A stretch of DNA of 10,834 bases, from contig JABDRK010000130.1 in NCBI GenBank assembly GCA_013041785.1, positions 1 through 10,834 on the forward strand, read 5' to 3'. The DNA is from Eudoraea sp. GTDB lineage: Bacteria > Bacteroidota > Bacteroidia > Flavobacteriales > Flavobacteriaceae. Each line of letters begins with the position of its first letter. The first letter of the stretch is position 1. A program made the position numbers and the translations under genes. The notes under the pieces are model-generated. The model saw nothing but the letters and a program-made list of their open reading frames with translations. It did no database searches and was not told the DNA's origin. This document shows positions 1 to 9,013 of this stretch, one piece after another.

Positions 1-107
1 ATGCTAAAACAAGGATAAATCACCGGAAAGTAGCTGGTTATCATTTGATGAGAAAGGAAAAAATGCTTTGGATGAGCGAGGAGGAAAGGCAGTTTGCCAG
101 GGCAAGC

Positions 108-1022
108 TTATTCTCTAATGAGGGGCATAGTACTGCAGCGCAGGAGTCCTCCCTGCTTTGAGATTTGGGCATAATCAATTTCTTCCACGGTGAATCCCTG
201 ATCGCGCAGCCAATTGTTTAATCTCGTAAAATTTCGTTCCGAAACTACAACCTCCGGAGATATGGAAAAAACATTGGGAAACATTTGGTACATCTCATCA
301 ACCGTAATCTCAAAAAGCTTGTCTTTTCCGAAATAATCAACAAGCCACTGGTATTCCTCTTCAATCAGGAATCCCTCCTTACAGATAATCCCCTGATCTT
401 TTCCCACCGGCTGAAAACAGCAGTCCAGATGTAAGGCATTCTCCTTGGGATTCACAATGCTCTTTTTAAGTTCAAAGGATTTTACCTTTTTATGGGGAAA
501 CATCTTCCGGATATACTCCACTCCTTCCCAATTGGTCCTGGCCGTAATATAATCCGGGTAATCATGACCGGTATATGTGCCAATAAATATATGATCATTC
601 CAGGGCATAACATCACCTCCTTCAATATGAACTTCATCCGGGGGATAAAGGATATTTTCAGGGGCAATATATTCCAATACATGCAGGATTGCTTCAAATT
701 CCTCCTCGCGGTGGGGCAGTATATTGGCTTTAATAAGTTTATCTTCTATAACAAAGGCAATATCACGCGAAAATATCTGATTACAGTCGGGGATTATTTC
801 TGGTCGGAATAGCGCTACCTCATACTTTTTAAAAACTGAAGCAAATCCTTCCATTTCAAGGACCATATCCGCTTCGCTTGGGTAGGTCCCGGCCAGGATA
901 TGCTCAAGGGATTTTGGGTCGTACGCATCTTCGGGTTTTGGGACAGGGCCATTGTTTTGGGCCGTACCGAGTAAGACTGCCTTTAAAGGCGAAGTCTCGT
1001 CGCAGACATTAAGGTTTAGCAT
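108..1022 (-). CDS. DDAH/amidinotransferase-family hydrolase (dimethylarginine dimethylaminohydrolase-like)
   Basis: A 304-residue protein of the guanidino-group-modifying (pentein) superfamily, which includes dimethylargininase, arginine deiminase and amidinotransferases. These enzymes attack a guanidinium carbon with a cysteine, helped by a histidine and acidic residues. Visible parts fit: an SRD motif at 85-87, IEGGD at 133-137 (acidic substrate-binding/catalytic region), the likely catalytic His198 in LHLDC (197-201), and the likely nucleophile Cys296 in GGLLRCSTMP (291-300) close to the C-terminus, where this fold places it. No signal peptide or membrane segment is seen, so it should be cytosolic. 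The ATG start lies 20 bases after the gltA stop, with no promoter-like site between, so it is probably co-transcribed with gltA. The family is clear; the substrate (methylarginine, arginine, citrulline or another guanidino compound) cannot be told from sequence. Confidence 0.85.
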   Translation of the reverse strand: MLNLNVCDETSPLKAVLLGTAQNNGPVPKPEDAYDPKSLEHILAGTYPSEADMVLEMEGFASVFKKYEVALFRPEIIPDCNQIFSRDIAFVIEDKLIKANILPHREEEFEAILHVLEYIAPENILYPPDEVHIEGGDVMPWNDHIFIGTYTGHDYPDYITARTNWEGVEYIRKMFPHKKVKSFELKKSIVNPKENALHLDCCFQPVGKDQGIICKEGFLIEEEYQWLVDYFGKDKLFEITVDEMYQMFPNVFSISPEVVVSERNFTRLNNWLRDQGFTVEEIDYAQISKQGGLLRCSTMPLIRE

Positions 1023-1042
1023 AGGGGATTGAGGTATTGATA

Positions 1043-2326
1043 CTACCTTTTCCGTAAAGGTATAAAAGAACGACTTTTCTCTCCTATATATAATTGTCTC
1101 GGGCGGCCTATAGGTTCTTTATTCAGGCGCATTTCTCTCCATTGCGCAATCCATCCGGGTAGACGGCCCATCGCAAACATAACCGTGAACATTTCTACCG
1201 GAATACCCAGGGCCCTGTAAATAATGCCTGAATAAAAATCTACGTTCGGATATAATTTCCTTTCCACAAAATACGGATCCTCTAGGGCCACTTTTTCAAG
1301 CCCTTTGGCGATGTCAAGGATTGGGTCGGATATGCCCAAATCATCCAACACTTCATCGGCTGCCTTTTTAATAATCCTGGCCCTGGGGTCAAAATTCTTA
1401 TATACCCGGTGACCAAATCCCATCAATCGGAATGGGTCATCCTTATCCTTGGCCTTAGCCATAAATTTTTCGGTATCCCCTCCGTCTGCATGAATAGCCT
1501 CCAGCATCTCCAGAACAGCCTGGTTTGCACCGCCATGCAAAGGTCCCCATAGTGCGGAGATTCCAGCGGATAAGGATACAAACAAGCCTGCATGGGATGA
1601 ACCTGTAATTCTTACTGTCGACGTGGAGCAATTCTGCTCGTGATCTGCATGAAGAATAAGGAGCTGATCAAGGGCATCAATAATCGTTTTGTTAAGTTTA
1701 TACTCCTTATTGGGCCTTTTGAACATCATTTTATGCAGGTTTTCCACATAACCCAGGGTGTCATCCCCGTAGTCAAGTGGTAATCCTTGTCTTTTGCGCA
1801 TTGTCCAGGCAACCAATACCGGAAATTTAGCCAGTATCCGCACTATGCTGTTATACATCTCTTCCTCAGAAGAGACATTAACTGAAGAGGGGTTAAATGC
1901 AATCAAAGCACTGGTCAGGGAGGAAAGCACCCCCATGGGATGGGCAGATTTTGGAAATCCATCCAGGATCTTCTTCATCTCCTCATCTACATGCGATTCG
2001 TGCTTGATGTCATCATGGAAACGCGTCAATTCTTCTTTGTTGGGAAGTTCTCCATAGATCAAAAGATAGGCTACTTCAAGGAATTCCGCTTTGACAGCCA
2101 ATTCCTCAATAGAATACCCCCGGTAACGTAAAATACCTTTTTCGCCATCCAAAAAGGTAATGGCGCTGGAACAGGAACCGGTGTTTTTATACCCTGGATC
2201 CAGGGTGATTAACCCGGTAGAAGGCCTTAGTGCCCTGATATCTATGGCAAGTTCGTCTTCTGTTCCTTTTACTATAGGTAATTCGTACTTTTTTCCTTGA
2301 AATTCTAGTATAGCCTTGTCTGACAT
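1043..2326 (-). CDS. gltA: Citrate synthase (type II, hexameric-type)
   Basis: Condenses acetyl-CoA with oxaloacetate to citrate, the entry step of the TCA cycle. The 427 residues match the usual length of the bacterial type II enzyme. The three catalytic residues are in their expected motifs: His264 in LWGPLHGGAN (259-268), His306 in MGFGHRVYKNFDPRA (302-316) and Asp363 in YPNVDFYSG (359-367). LHADHEQNCSTSTVR (225-239) is another family signature. The N-terminal extension typical of type II enzymes (residues 1 to about 60) is present; in gamma-proteobacterial relatives it carries the NADH-sensitive allosteric region, but NADH control here is not shown by the sequence. The start is ATG with no Shine-Dalgarno; a promoter-like site lies 32-62 bases upstream. 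The DDAH-like gene follows after 20 bases. Confidence 0.98.
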   Translation of the reverse strand: MSDKAILEFQGKKYELPIVKGTEDELAIDIRALRPSTGLITLDPGYKNTGSCSSAITFLDGEKGILRYRGYSIEELAVKAEFLEVAYLLIYGELPNKEELTRFHDDIKHESHVDEEMKKILDGFPKSAHPMGVLSSLTSALIAFNPSSVNVSSEEEMYNSIVRILAKFPVLVAWTMRKRQGLPLDYGDDTLGYVENLHKMMFKRPNKEYKLNKTIIDALDQLLILHADHEQNCSTSTVRITGSSHAGLFVSLSAGISALWGPLHGGANQAVLEMLEAIHADGGDTEKFMAKAKDKDDPFRLMGFGHRVYKNFDPRARIIKKAADEVLDDLGISDPILDIAKGLEKVALEDPYFVERKLYPNVDFYSGIIYRALGIPVEMFTVMFAMGRLPGWIAQWREMRLNKEPIGRPRQLYIGEKSRSFIPLRKR

Positions 2327-2357
2327 ATTTGGATTCTGCTTAGATTATAGACAGCGC

Positions 2358-2388
2358 TAAAGGTAAGAAAAAGGAAGCACCTTAACAA
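2358..2388 (-). promoter_or_regulatory. Candidate Bacteroidota-type promoter for gltA
   Basis: On the minus strand, TACCTTTA (2358-2365) matches seven of eight positions of the TAnnTTTG -7 element described for Bacteroidota. It is preceded by TTG (2386-2388) at a spacing of 20 bases, within the range reported for these promoters. The site lies about 32 bases upstream of the gltA ATG, in the 138-base gap after glgA. This is a consensus match only; no transcription start is known. Confidence 0.45.
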
Positions 2389-2438
2389 TGGGAAATGAGC
2401 AATTGAGGGTAAATCAGCGAGTGTGATTCAATCTATTA

Positions 2439-2460
2439 TACGAAGTTCATAAACCCCGTA
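2439..2460 (-). terminator. Weak hairpin just after glgA, possible 3' end structure
   Basis: Four bases after the glgA stop, the minus-strand RNA can fold into a 9-bp stem (two G-U pairs) with a UAUG loop: UACGGGGUU pairs with AACUUCGUA. No U-run follows, so it is not a canonical intrinsic terminator. It may stabilise or mark the glgA 3' end, or be chance. Confidence 0.25.
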
Positions 2461-2464
2461 GTAA

Positions 2465-4000
2465 TTATAGCTGATAAAGACGTTTATAATATTCGGCCAC
2501 GGAATTTTTCCAGGTAAAACGCATCTTTTTCGCATTGGACTGAATTTGTTTCCATTGGGGACGGTCATTAAAGTACACCGCTAAGGCTTTCTCAAAAACA
2601 CGAACCATGTCCTGTATTTTGTCATCATAGCTTTCACCATCAAAGGAAAAACCGGTTACACCGTCTTTTACGGTATCTTTTAAGCCTCCTGTGTGATGAA
2701 CCAGACAGGGATTGCCATTACGCATGGCCAGCATTTGGCTAATGCCACAGGGTTCAAATAGACTGGGCATAAAATACAAGTTGGTCTCCAGATAAATGGA
2801 ATCGATCACATCCTCTGACTGAGCATTAATGAAAATAAAATTCCGTTGCTTATGACTTAACTCCCGAAATAACTCTTCGTATTCCGGGGCCCCGGTACCC
2901 AGAAGCATAAATACCCCGTTTACCTCTTCGAGTTTATTCAGGATTTCAACAAAAGCTTCCGGAGAACGTTTGAGAAAATAAAATTTTTGCTCGGTTAGCC
3001 GAGCCACGCTGGAACAAATAAAATCAGGTGGAGCGCCCAGGAATTCAACCACTTTTTCCCCGGTATGGGCCAGAAAATCTGCCTTGTACTTTTTTGATTC
3101 CTGTTGCAGCCAAATAAAGATGGCTTTTATGATGTTGCGGTAGATCAACTTACGCTTAGGCGAACGGATGTCCTTGTAATTACTTCCGTTAAGGATGCCG
3201 AAGAGTCGGTTTTCAGTGTTGGCCCGTACCAGATCCTCTTCAAGGCCCTCACCTCCGATAAATTCGGGAGGATCACTGGGTTTCATGATGTCTTCCATGT
3301 AGGAGGGCGATACCGTGTGAACCGCATCGGCCAAACGAATCCCAACAGCCATCAGATTAATACAGTCCTGATACCTTTGGTCCATCAGCAATTCCTCATC
3401 ATACGGCACTCCGGGATACCAGGTCTCAAGTGCAGCATAATTATCCTTAAAAGGTCGGATACCCTGTATGGACAGGTTGTGGATGCTGTAGACAAAGCGC
3501 ATCGAACTTAAAAGGCTATAGGCAGGATGGAATTCCTTTAGAAAAAGCAGCATACTCGTATGCCAATCGTGCATGTGCACGATATCCAAATCCCCGAAAA
3601 CCCCTTTTTTTATTGCTTCAGCTACCGCCGTACAGAATATGGTGAACTTTATAAAATCTGTATAAAACGGTTCCTTGGGGTCATCGTGATAAATATGCGC
3701 AATAGCGCCAGCTTCTATCTCAGGATGGTGGATGACATAATGAATGGTATTGTTGTATTCTTTTTTCGGAATAGCCTCATAGAGTTCAGCCGTGTAGGTG
3801 ATTCCCCGTAATTCGAAATTGAGATGGGTACGGAAATAGGCATCCTTATGCAAACGCGAATACGCGGGCACCACAATATGTACTTTATCCCCCTGGTCAG
3901 ATATATGACGGGGAACGTCACGTACAACATCACCCATTCCGCCCGCTTTACAATGAGCGATCGCATCGTTTTCTGCTGCTACAAATAAAAAGTGTTTCAT
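2465..4000 (-). CDS. glgA: Glycogen/starch synthase, GT5 family (divergent GlgA-like)
   Basis: Predicted to transfer glucose from ADP- or UDP-glucose onto an alpha-1,4-glucan, for storage polysaccharide synthesis in the cytosol. Two Rossmann (GT-B) halves are visible. The N-terminal half has KAGGMGDVV (from 18; the nucleotide-sugar-binding KxGGL-type loop), HMHDWH (142-147) and SIHNLSIQG (172-180). The C-terminal half has ARLTEQK (333-339; the Arg-Lys pair contacting the donor phosphates), SLFEPCGISQ (413-422; likely catalytic Glu416) and HTGGLKDTV (436-444). I chose ATG at 4000 (511 aa) because GT5 proteins usually begin with an M-K-hydrophobic strand; an in-frame TTG two codons upstream would give 513 aa. 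The stretch around 271-310, after ILNG, differs from classical GlgA (NGSN rather than NGID), so donor preference is uncertain. It stands 80 bases after eno, apart from any visible glgB or glgC. Confidence 0.88.
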   Translation of the reverse strand: MKHFLFVAAENDAIAHCKAGGMGDVVRDVPRHISDQGDKVHIVVPAYSRLHKDAYFRTHLNFELRGITYTAELYEAIPKKEYNNTIHYVIHHPEIEAGAIAHIYHDDPKEPFYTDFIKFTIFCTAVAEAIKKGVFGDLDIVHMHDWHTSMLLFLKEFHPAYSLLSSMRFVYSIHNLSIQGIRPFKDNYAALETWYPGVPYDEELLMDQRYQDCINLMAVGIRLADAVHTVSPSYMEDIMKPSDPPEFIGGEGLEEDLVRANTENRLFGILNGSNYKDIRSPKRKLIYRNIIKAIFIWLQQESKKYKADFLAHTGEKVVEFLGAPPDFICSSVARLTEQKFYFLKRSPEAFVEILNKLEEVNGVFMLLGTGAPEYEELFRELSHKQRNFIFINAQSEDVIDSIYLETNLYFMPSLFEPCGISQMLAMRNGNPCLVHHTGGLKDTVKDGVTGFSFDGESYDDKIQDMVRVFEKALAVYFNDRPQWKQIQSNAKKMRFTWKNSVAEYYKRLYQL

Positions 4001-4080
4001 GGACAAAGGGGCTGATTTCCTAAAAACGGATTCCTGGAATTTCCCGATATGTGATACCCCGCAATGGAGGTATTAAATGT

Positions 4081-5385
<1,305 letters not shown>

Positions 5386-5461
5386 TTAGGTTGTTTATTA
5401 AAAAAATAAGGTCTTTTATACCCTTGTTTTCGGACCTGCTTTGGCCTTTAAATTAACGTAG

Positions 5462-5469
5462 TAAAGATA
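5462..5469 (-). promoter_or_regulatory. Candidate -7 element for eno with flanking inverted repeats
   Basis: The 156-base gap between carA and eno holds TATCTTTA on the minus strand, a seven-of-eight match to the Bacteroidota TAnnTTTG element, about 89 bases before the eno ATG. No TTG stands at the usual distance upstream, so support is partial. A 7-bp inverted repeat (GGCCTTT at 5443-5449, AAAGGCC at 5472-5478) flanks the element, and a 13-base palindrome TATCTG-G-CAGATA lies at 5485-5497 just upstream. These could be operator sites, but no regulator is identified. Confidence 0.35.
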
Positions 5470-5529
5470 CAAAAGGCCGAGGGTTATCTGGCAGATATCT
5501 TTAGGTAGTTAGGTGATAATAACAATTCC

Positions 5530-6657
5530 TTAAACCGGGACTTCATCATCTACATTGGCGGCAATCATCTCGAAATACTGATCAAACAAATAGGCTGCAT
5601 CATGGGGCCCAGGACTGGCTTCAGGGTGGTACTGAACGCTGAAGACATTTTTGTCTTTCACGCGCATGGCTGCTACGGTTTTGTCATTCAGGTGTAAGTG
5701 AGTTATAATCAGTTCTGGGTTTGCCTCAGTTTCTTCACGGTTTATGGCAAACCCGTGATTCTGAGATGTGATCTCTCCCTTTCCCGTTTCCAGGTTTAGG
5801 ACCGGATGGTTTATGCCCCGGTGACCGTTGTACATTTTATAGGTAGAAACACCCTTGGCCAGGGCAATGACCTGATGGCCGAGACAAATCCCAAACAGGG
5901 GGGTATTGGTTTCCATGATTTGTTCAGTAGTCTTAACAGCTTCGTGCAGTGGTTCCGGATCGCCGGGACCATTTGAAATGAAGTATCCATCAGGCTCAAA
6001 AGCACTCATATCCTCAAAGCTGGCATTGTAGGGAAATACTTTGATATACCCGCCTCTTTGGGCCAGGTTGCGAAGGATATTCTTTTTGATGCCGATATCC
6101 AAAGCCGCGATCTTGTAGGGCGCATCAGGATCGCCATAGCAATACGGTTCCTTTGCAGACACCCGGGAAGCAAGTTCCAGGCCTTCCATGCTGGGAACTT
6201 TTTCCAATTCTTTTTTAAGATTATCAATGTTCTCTACATCGGTAGACATCACCGCATTCATGGCGCCGTTTTCACGTATATAGCTCACCAGAGCACGAGT
6301 ATCCACATCGGAAATCGCAAAGAGTGAACTTTCGTCCATAAATTCCTTTAGGCTTTTATCTGCGTTTGGGCGGGAATATTCATAACTGAAATTTTTACAG
6401 ATCAGGCCCGCAATTTTTACGGAGTCTGATTCTACTTCCTCGGAATTGGTGCCGTAATTTCCAATATGGGCATTGGTTGTGACCATAAGCTGGCCAAAAT
6501 AAGAGGGATCGGTGAAAATTTCCTGATACCCGGTCATTCCCGTATTGAAGCACACTTCACCAAACGCGGTTCCCTCCTGGTTGCCAACTGCCTTACCATA
6601 AAAAATTGTTCCGTCTGCGAGTAAAAGCAGGGCTTTCTTTTTGGTTTGATATTTCAT
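5530..6657 (-). CDS. carA: Carbamoyl-phosphate synthase small (glutaminase) subunit
   Basis: Hydrolyses glutamine and passes ammonia to the large subunit CarB, which makes carbamoyl phosphate for pyrimidines and arginine. The 375 residues are the usual length. The N-terminal CPSase-small domain (about 1-140) includes EVCFNTGMTGYQEIFTDPSY (34-53). The C-terminal class I glutamine amidotransferase domain has nucleophile Cys258 in LFGICLGHQ (254-262) and the partner His344 and Glu346 in VQYHPEASPGP (341-351); NGPGDPEP (229-236) is the oxyanion-region motif. carB is not adjacent; the next gene is eno. The ATG lies 34 bases after the rplQ terminator's U-run. TATGTTTA just before the ATG (overlapping the terminator tail) is a possible -7 element without a matching TTG, so carA may use this or read-through. 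Confidence 0.98.
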   Translation of the reverse strand: MKYQTKKKALLLLADGTIFYGKAVGNQEGTAFGEVCFNTGMTGYQEIFTDPSYFGQLMVTTNAHIGNYGTNSEEVESDSVKIAGLICKNFSYEYSRPNADKSLKEFMDESSLFAISDVDTRALVSYIRENGAMNAVMSTDVENIDNLKKELEKVPSMEGLELASRVSAKEPYCYGDPDAPYKIAALDIGIKKNILRNLAQRGGYIKVFPYNASFEDMSAFEPDGYFISNGPGDPEPLHEAVKTTEQIMETNTPLFGICLGHQVIALAKGVSTYKMYNGHRGINHPVLNLETGKGEITSQNHGFAINREETEANPELIITHLHLNDKTVAAMRVKDKNVFSVQYHPEASPGPHDAAYLFDQYFEMIAANVDDEVPV

Positions 6658-6691
6658 AGCGCCTTTGAATTTTGATTTAACAAATAAACAT

Positions 6692-6723
6692 AAAAAAAGG
6701 ATAAGCTTAGAGGCTTATCCTTT
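6692..6723 (-). terminator. Intrinsic terminator of the ribosomal protein operon
   Basis: The minus-strand RNA forms a perfect 11-bp stem, AAAGGAUAAGC pairing with GCUUAUCCUUU, around a 6-base loop, followed directly by seven U (6692-6698, partly shared with the stem end). It lies 28 bases after the rplQ stop and 34 bases before carA, so it should end most transcription from the secY-rplQ block. The plus-strand side has no U-run, so it works only for minus-strand genes. Confidence 0.88.
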
Positions 6724-6751
6724 CCAAAATATTAATGATTTTATGAACATC

Positions 6752-7252
6752 CTATTCTTCTGAATCATCCGCTGCTGTTTCCGTTACAGTTGCCGGGGCA
6801 GCTGCAGCTTTCTTACCTCTGCGGCTCCTTCTGGTTGTTTTCTTTTTCTGTGGCTTACCTGCCTCGTACAGCTCGTTGAAATCCACTAGCTCAATCATCG
6901 CCATCTCTGCGTTATCTCCCAGTCGGTTTCCGAGTTTGATAATTCGGGTATACCCTCCAGGTCGGTCTCCAACTTTTTCCGAAACGCTTCCAAACAGTTC
7001 AGAGACTGCATATTTATTGCGCAGATTTCTAAAAACTACACGTCGGTTATGCGTGCCTTGTTCTGCAGATTGATTGTTTTCTGCCTTTGATTTTGTGATA
7101 AGCGGTTCAACGAATTGCTTGAGCGCCTTGGCTTTAGCTACCGTTGTATTGATCCTTTTATGCTCGATCAGGGAACAGGCCATATTTGCCAGCATCGCCT
7201 TCCTGTGGGCCGCTTTCCTTCCTAAGTGATTAAATTTCTTTCCGTGTCTCAT
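6752..7252 (-). CDS. rplQ: 50S ribosomal protein L17 with C-terminal tail
   Basis: L17 is a large-subunit protein that binds 23S rRNA near the tunnel exit side. Residues 1 to about 127 form the L17 core: [20 protein letters not shown] (1-20), the [12 protein letters not shown] region (34-45) and [10 protein letters not shown] (95-104). The protein is 166 residues, about 40 longer than E. coli L17. The extra tail (about 131-166) is a Lys/Arg-rich stretch ([13 protein letters not shown]) followed by an Ala/Thr/Glu/Asp-rich acidic end. Low-complexity tails of this kind are common on L17 in Bacteroidota; its job is unknown. It is the last gene of the operon: 44 bases after rpoA, and followed by a strong terminator. 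Confidence 0.97.
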   Translation of the reverse strand: MRHGKKFNHLGRKAAHRKAMLANMACSLIEHKRINTTVAKAKALKQFVEPLITKSKAENNQSAEQGTHNRRVVFRNLRNKYAVSELFGSVSEKVGDRPGGYTRIIKLGNRLGDNAEMAMIELVDFNELYEAGKPQKKKTTRRSRRGKKAAAAPATVTETAADDSEE

Positions 7253-7275
7253 CGTTCTTATCTATATGGATGCTA

Positions 7276-7298
7276 AATCGGGATTCTCCAGCCCGATT
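7276..7298 (-). other. Hairpin overlapping the rpoA stop codon
   Basis: The minus-strand RNA can pair AAUCGGG with CCCGAUU (7 bp) around a 9-base loop. The 5' arm includes two bases of the rpoA stop codon. No U-run follows and rplQ begins 24 bases downstream, so it is not a terminator. It could influence RNA stability or rpoA-rplQ coupling, or be chance. Confidence 0.3.
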
Positions 7299-8289
7299 AA
7301 TCCTTATCAAGTTTGTATTTGGATAAATCCATTCCAAAATTAAGGCCTTTGTTAATGACCAGTTCCTCCAATTCGGTTAGGGATTTCTTACCAAAGTTCC
7401 TGAATTTCATCAGATCGTTTTTGTTAAACGCAACCAGGTCTCCCAGGGTATCCACCTCAGCAGCTTTAAGACAGTTAAGGGCCCTTACAGATAGGTCCAT
7501 ATCTACCAGCTTGGTCTTCAACAGCTGTCTCATATGCAGCGATTCCTCATCATAGGTATCGGTCTGTGCAATTTCATCTGCCTCCAGCGTAATGCGCTCG
7601 TCAGAGAAGAGCATGAAATGGTGAATCAATACCTTAGCTGCCTCAGTAAGGGCATCTTTAGGATGAATGGATCCGTCTGTAACAATTTCAAAAACCAACT
7701 TCTCATAATCCGTTTTTTGCTCTACCCTGAAGTTTTCAATGCTGTATTTCACATTTTTCACCGGTGTGAAAATGGAATCCACAGCGATACTTCCGATAGG
7801 TGCATTGGCCTTTTTGTTTTCTTCAGCAGGCACATAACCCCGGCCTTTCTCAATGATGATCTCCATATTGATGTTAACCTTCGGAGTCATATTACAGATC
7901 ACCAGGTCTGGATTCAACACCTGGAATCCGGAGATAAATTTCTGGAAATCCCCGGCGGTTAGTTGTTCTTTTCCGCTTACCGAAATAGAAACCGTCTCTT
8001 CATTTACGTCTTCTATCTGCCTTTTGAAACGAACTTGTTTCAAGTTGAGGATAATTTCGGTCACATCTTCCACAACTCCTTCAATAACCGAAAATTCGTG
8101 TTCTACCTTATCCATTCTCAATGAAGTGATTGCAAATCCTTCCAAGGAGGATAGCAAAACCCTTCTCAGGGCGTTCCCGACAGTCAATCCGTATCCGGGT
8201 TCCAAAGGGCGGAATTCGAATTTCCCTTCGAAATCGGAAGAATCGATCATGATTACTTTATCGGGCTTTTGAAAGTTTAGTAATGCCAT
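7297..8289 (-). CDS. rpoA: RNA polymerase alpha subunit
   Basis: The alpha subunit dimerises to nucleate core RNA polymerase assembly, and its C-terminal domain contacts promoter DNA and regulators. At 330 residues it is normal size. The N-terminal domain (about 1-235) carries [20 protein letters not shown] (24-43 region), the dimer and beta-contact segment. A flexible linker (about 236-258) leads to the C-terminal helix-hairpin domain (about 259-315), with [11 protein letters not shown] (266-276) and [12 protein letters not shown] (299-310). Arg269 corresponds to the DNA-contacting Arg265 of E. coli. Gaps of 18 bases to rpsD and 44 bases to rplQ indicate one transcript. Confidence 0.99.
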   Translation of the reverse strand: MALLNFQKPDKVIMIDSSDFEGKFEFRPLEPGYGLTVGNALRRVLLSSLEGFAITSLRMDKVEHEFSVIEGVVEDVTEIILNLKQVRFKRQIEDVNEETVSISVSGKEQLTAGDFQKFISGFQVLNPDLVICNMTPKVNINMEIIIEKGRGYVPAEENKKANAPIGSIAVDSIFTPVKNVKYSIENFRVEQKTDYEKLVFEIVTDGSIHPKDALTEAAKVLIHHFMLFSDERITLEADEIAQTDTYDEESLHMRQLLKTKLVDMDLSVRALNCLKAAEVDTLGDLVAFNKNDLMKFRNFGKKSLTELEELVINKGLNFGMDLSKYKLDKD

Positions 8290-8307
8290 ATTCGGAATTG
8301 TATGAAT

Positions 8308-8913
8308 TTATTTAGAGTATAACTCGACGATTAATTGTTCCTTGATATTTTCCGGTATCTGTATCCGTTCCGGAACTGAAACATATGTTCCTTCCTTCTT
8401 TTCAGTATTCCAGGTAATCCACTCATAAACACTGCTGTTTGCGTCAAATGAATTCTGGATAGACTGCAGGGACTTTGATTTTTCTCTAATCCCAACAACA
8501 TCTCCTGCCTTAAGCGAATAAGAAGGGATATTGACAACCTCGCCGTTAACGGTTATATGTCGGTGAGAAACCAATTGTCTGGCACCTCTGCGGGAATTGG
8601 ATAAACCCATGCGGTAAACCACATTATCCAGGCGCGACTCACATAACTGAAGGAGTACTTCCCCGGTTACCCCTTTGCTTCGATTTGCTTTGGCAAAAAG
8701 GTTACGGAATTGACGCTCCAGAATACCATAAGTATACTTGGCTTTTTGTTTTTCCATCAACTGGATCGCGTACTCAGATTTCTTTCCGCGTCTTCTGTTG
8801 TTCCCGTGCTGTCCGGGAGGGTAGTTCTTTTTTTCGAAAGATTTATCATCTCCGAAAATTGCTTCGCCGAATTTACGGGCGATCTTGCTTTTTGGTCCTG
8901 TGTATCTTGCCAT
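8308..8913 (-). CDS. rpsD: 30S ribosomal protein S4
   Basis: S4 is a primary 16S rRNA-binding protein that starts assembly of the 30S body and, in several bacteria, represses its own operon. The 201 residues are typical. [20 protein letters not shown] (1-20) is the N-terminal segment; YPPGQHG (31-37) is a family signature. The S4 RNA-binding domain starts near residue 92, with [20 protein letters not shown] (92-111) and [16 protein letters not shown] (117-132). The N-terminal zinc-binding cysteines of some S4 proteins are missing, so this is the zinc-free form. It follows rpsK after an unusually long 100-base gap that contains small hairpins, and rpoA begins 18 bases later. Confidence 0.99.
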   Translation of the reverse strand: MARYTGPKSKIARKFGEAIFGDDKSFEKKNYPPGQHGNNRRRGKKSEYAIQLMEKQKAKYTYGILERQFRNLFAKANRSKGVTGEVLLQLCESRLDNVVYRMGLSNSRRGARQLVSHRHITVNGEVVNIPSYSLKAGDVVGIREKSKSLQSIQNSFDANSSVYEWITWNTEKKEGTYVSVPERIQIPENIKEQLIVELYSK

Positions 8914-8950
8914 CTTCTTTTAATTGGGAAGTGAGATTATGAATTAAGGC

Positions 8951-8985
8951 TTATCCTTCGATAATCGCTATTCACCTCCGGTGAA
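8951..8985 (-). other. Two short hairpins in the rpsK-rpsD gap
   Basis: The 100-base gap before rpsD holds two adjacent foldable elements in the minus-strand RNA. The first, UUCACC-GGA-GGUGAA (8971-8985), has a 6-bp stem and contains GGAGG in its loop and 3' arm, but no start codon follows at a usable distance. The second, UUAUC-GAAG-GAUAA (8951-8964), has a 5-bp stem. S4 regulates ribosomal operons through leader RNA in E. coli and B. subtilis, so a translational control site is possible here, but nothing in the sequence proves it. Confidence 0.3.
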
Positions 8986-9013
8986 AAATCCTATTGTGAT
9001 ATTAAATTCTACG

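Noticed and set aside
1..161. Plus-strand open frame (3-161) that overlaps the 3' end of the DDAH-like gene, and an open minus-strand frame through 1-107
   Set aside because: Neither resembles a known protein, the plus frame runs antisense into a real gene for 54 bases, and the window edge removes the context. The 107 bases are left unassigned.
5400..5437. AGGTC...GACCT pairing followed by seven T on the minus strand, just before eno, resembling an attenuator
   Set aside because: The stem is only 5 bp with a loop of about 19 bases, too weak for an intrinsic terminator.
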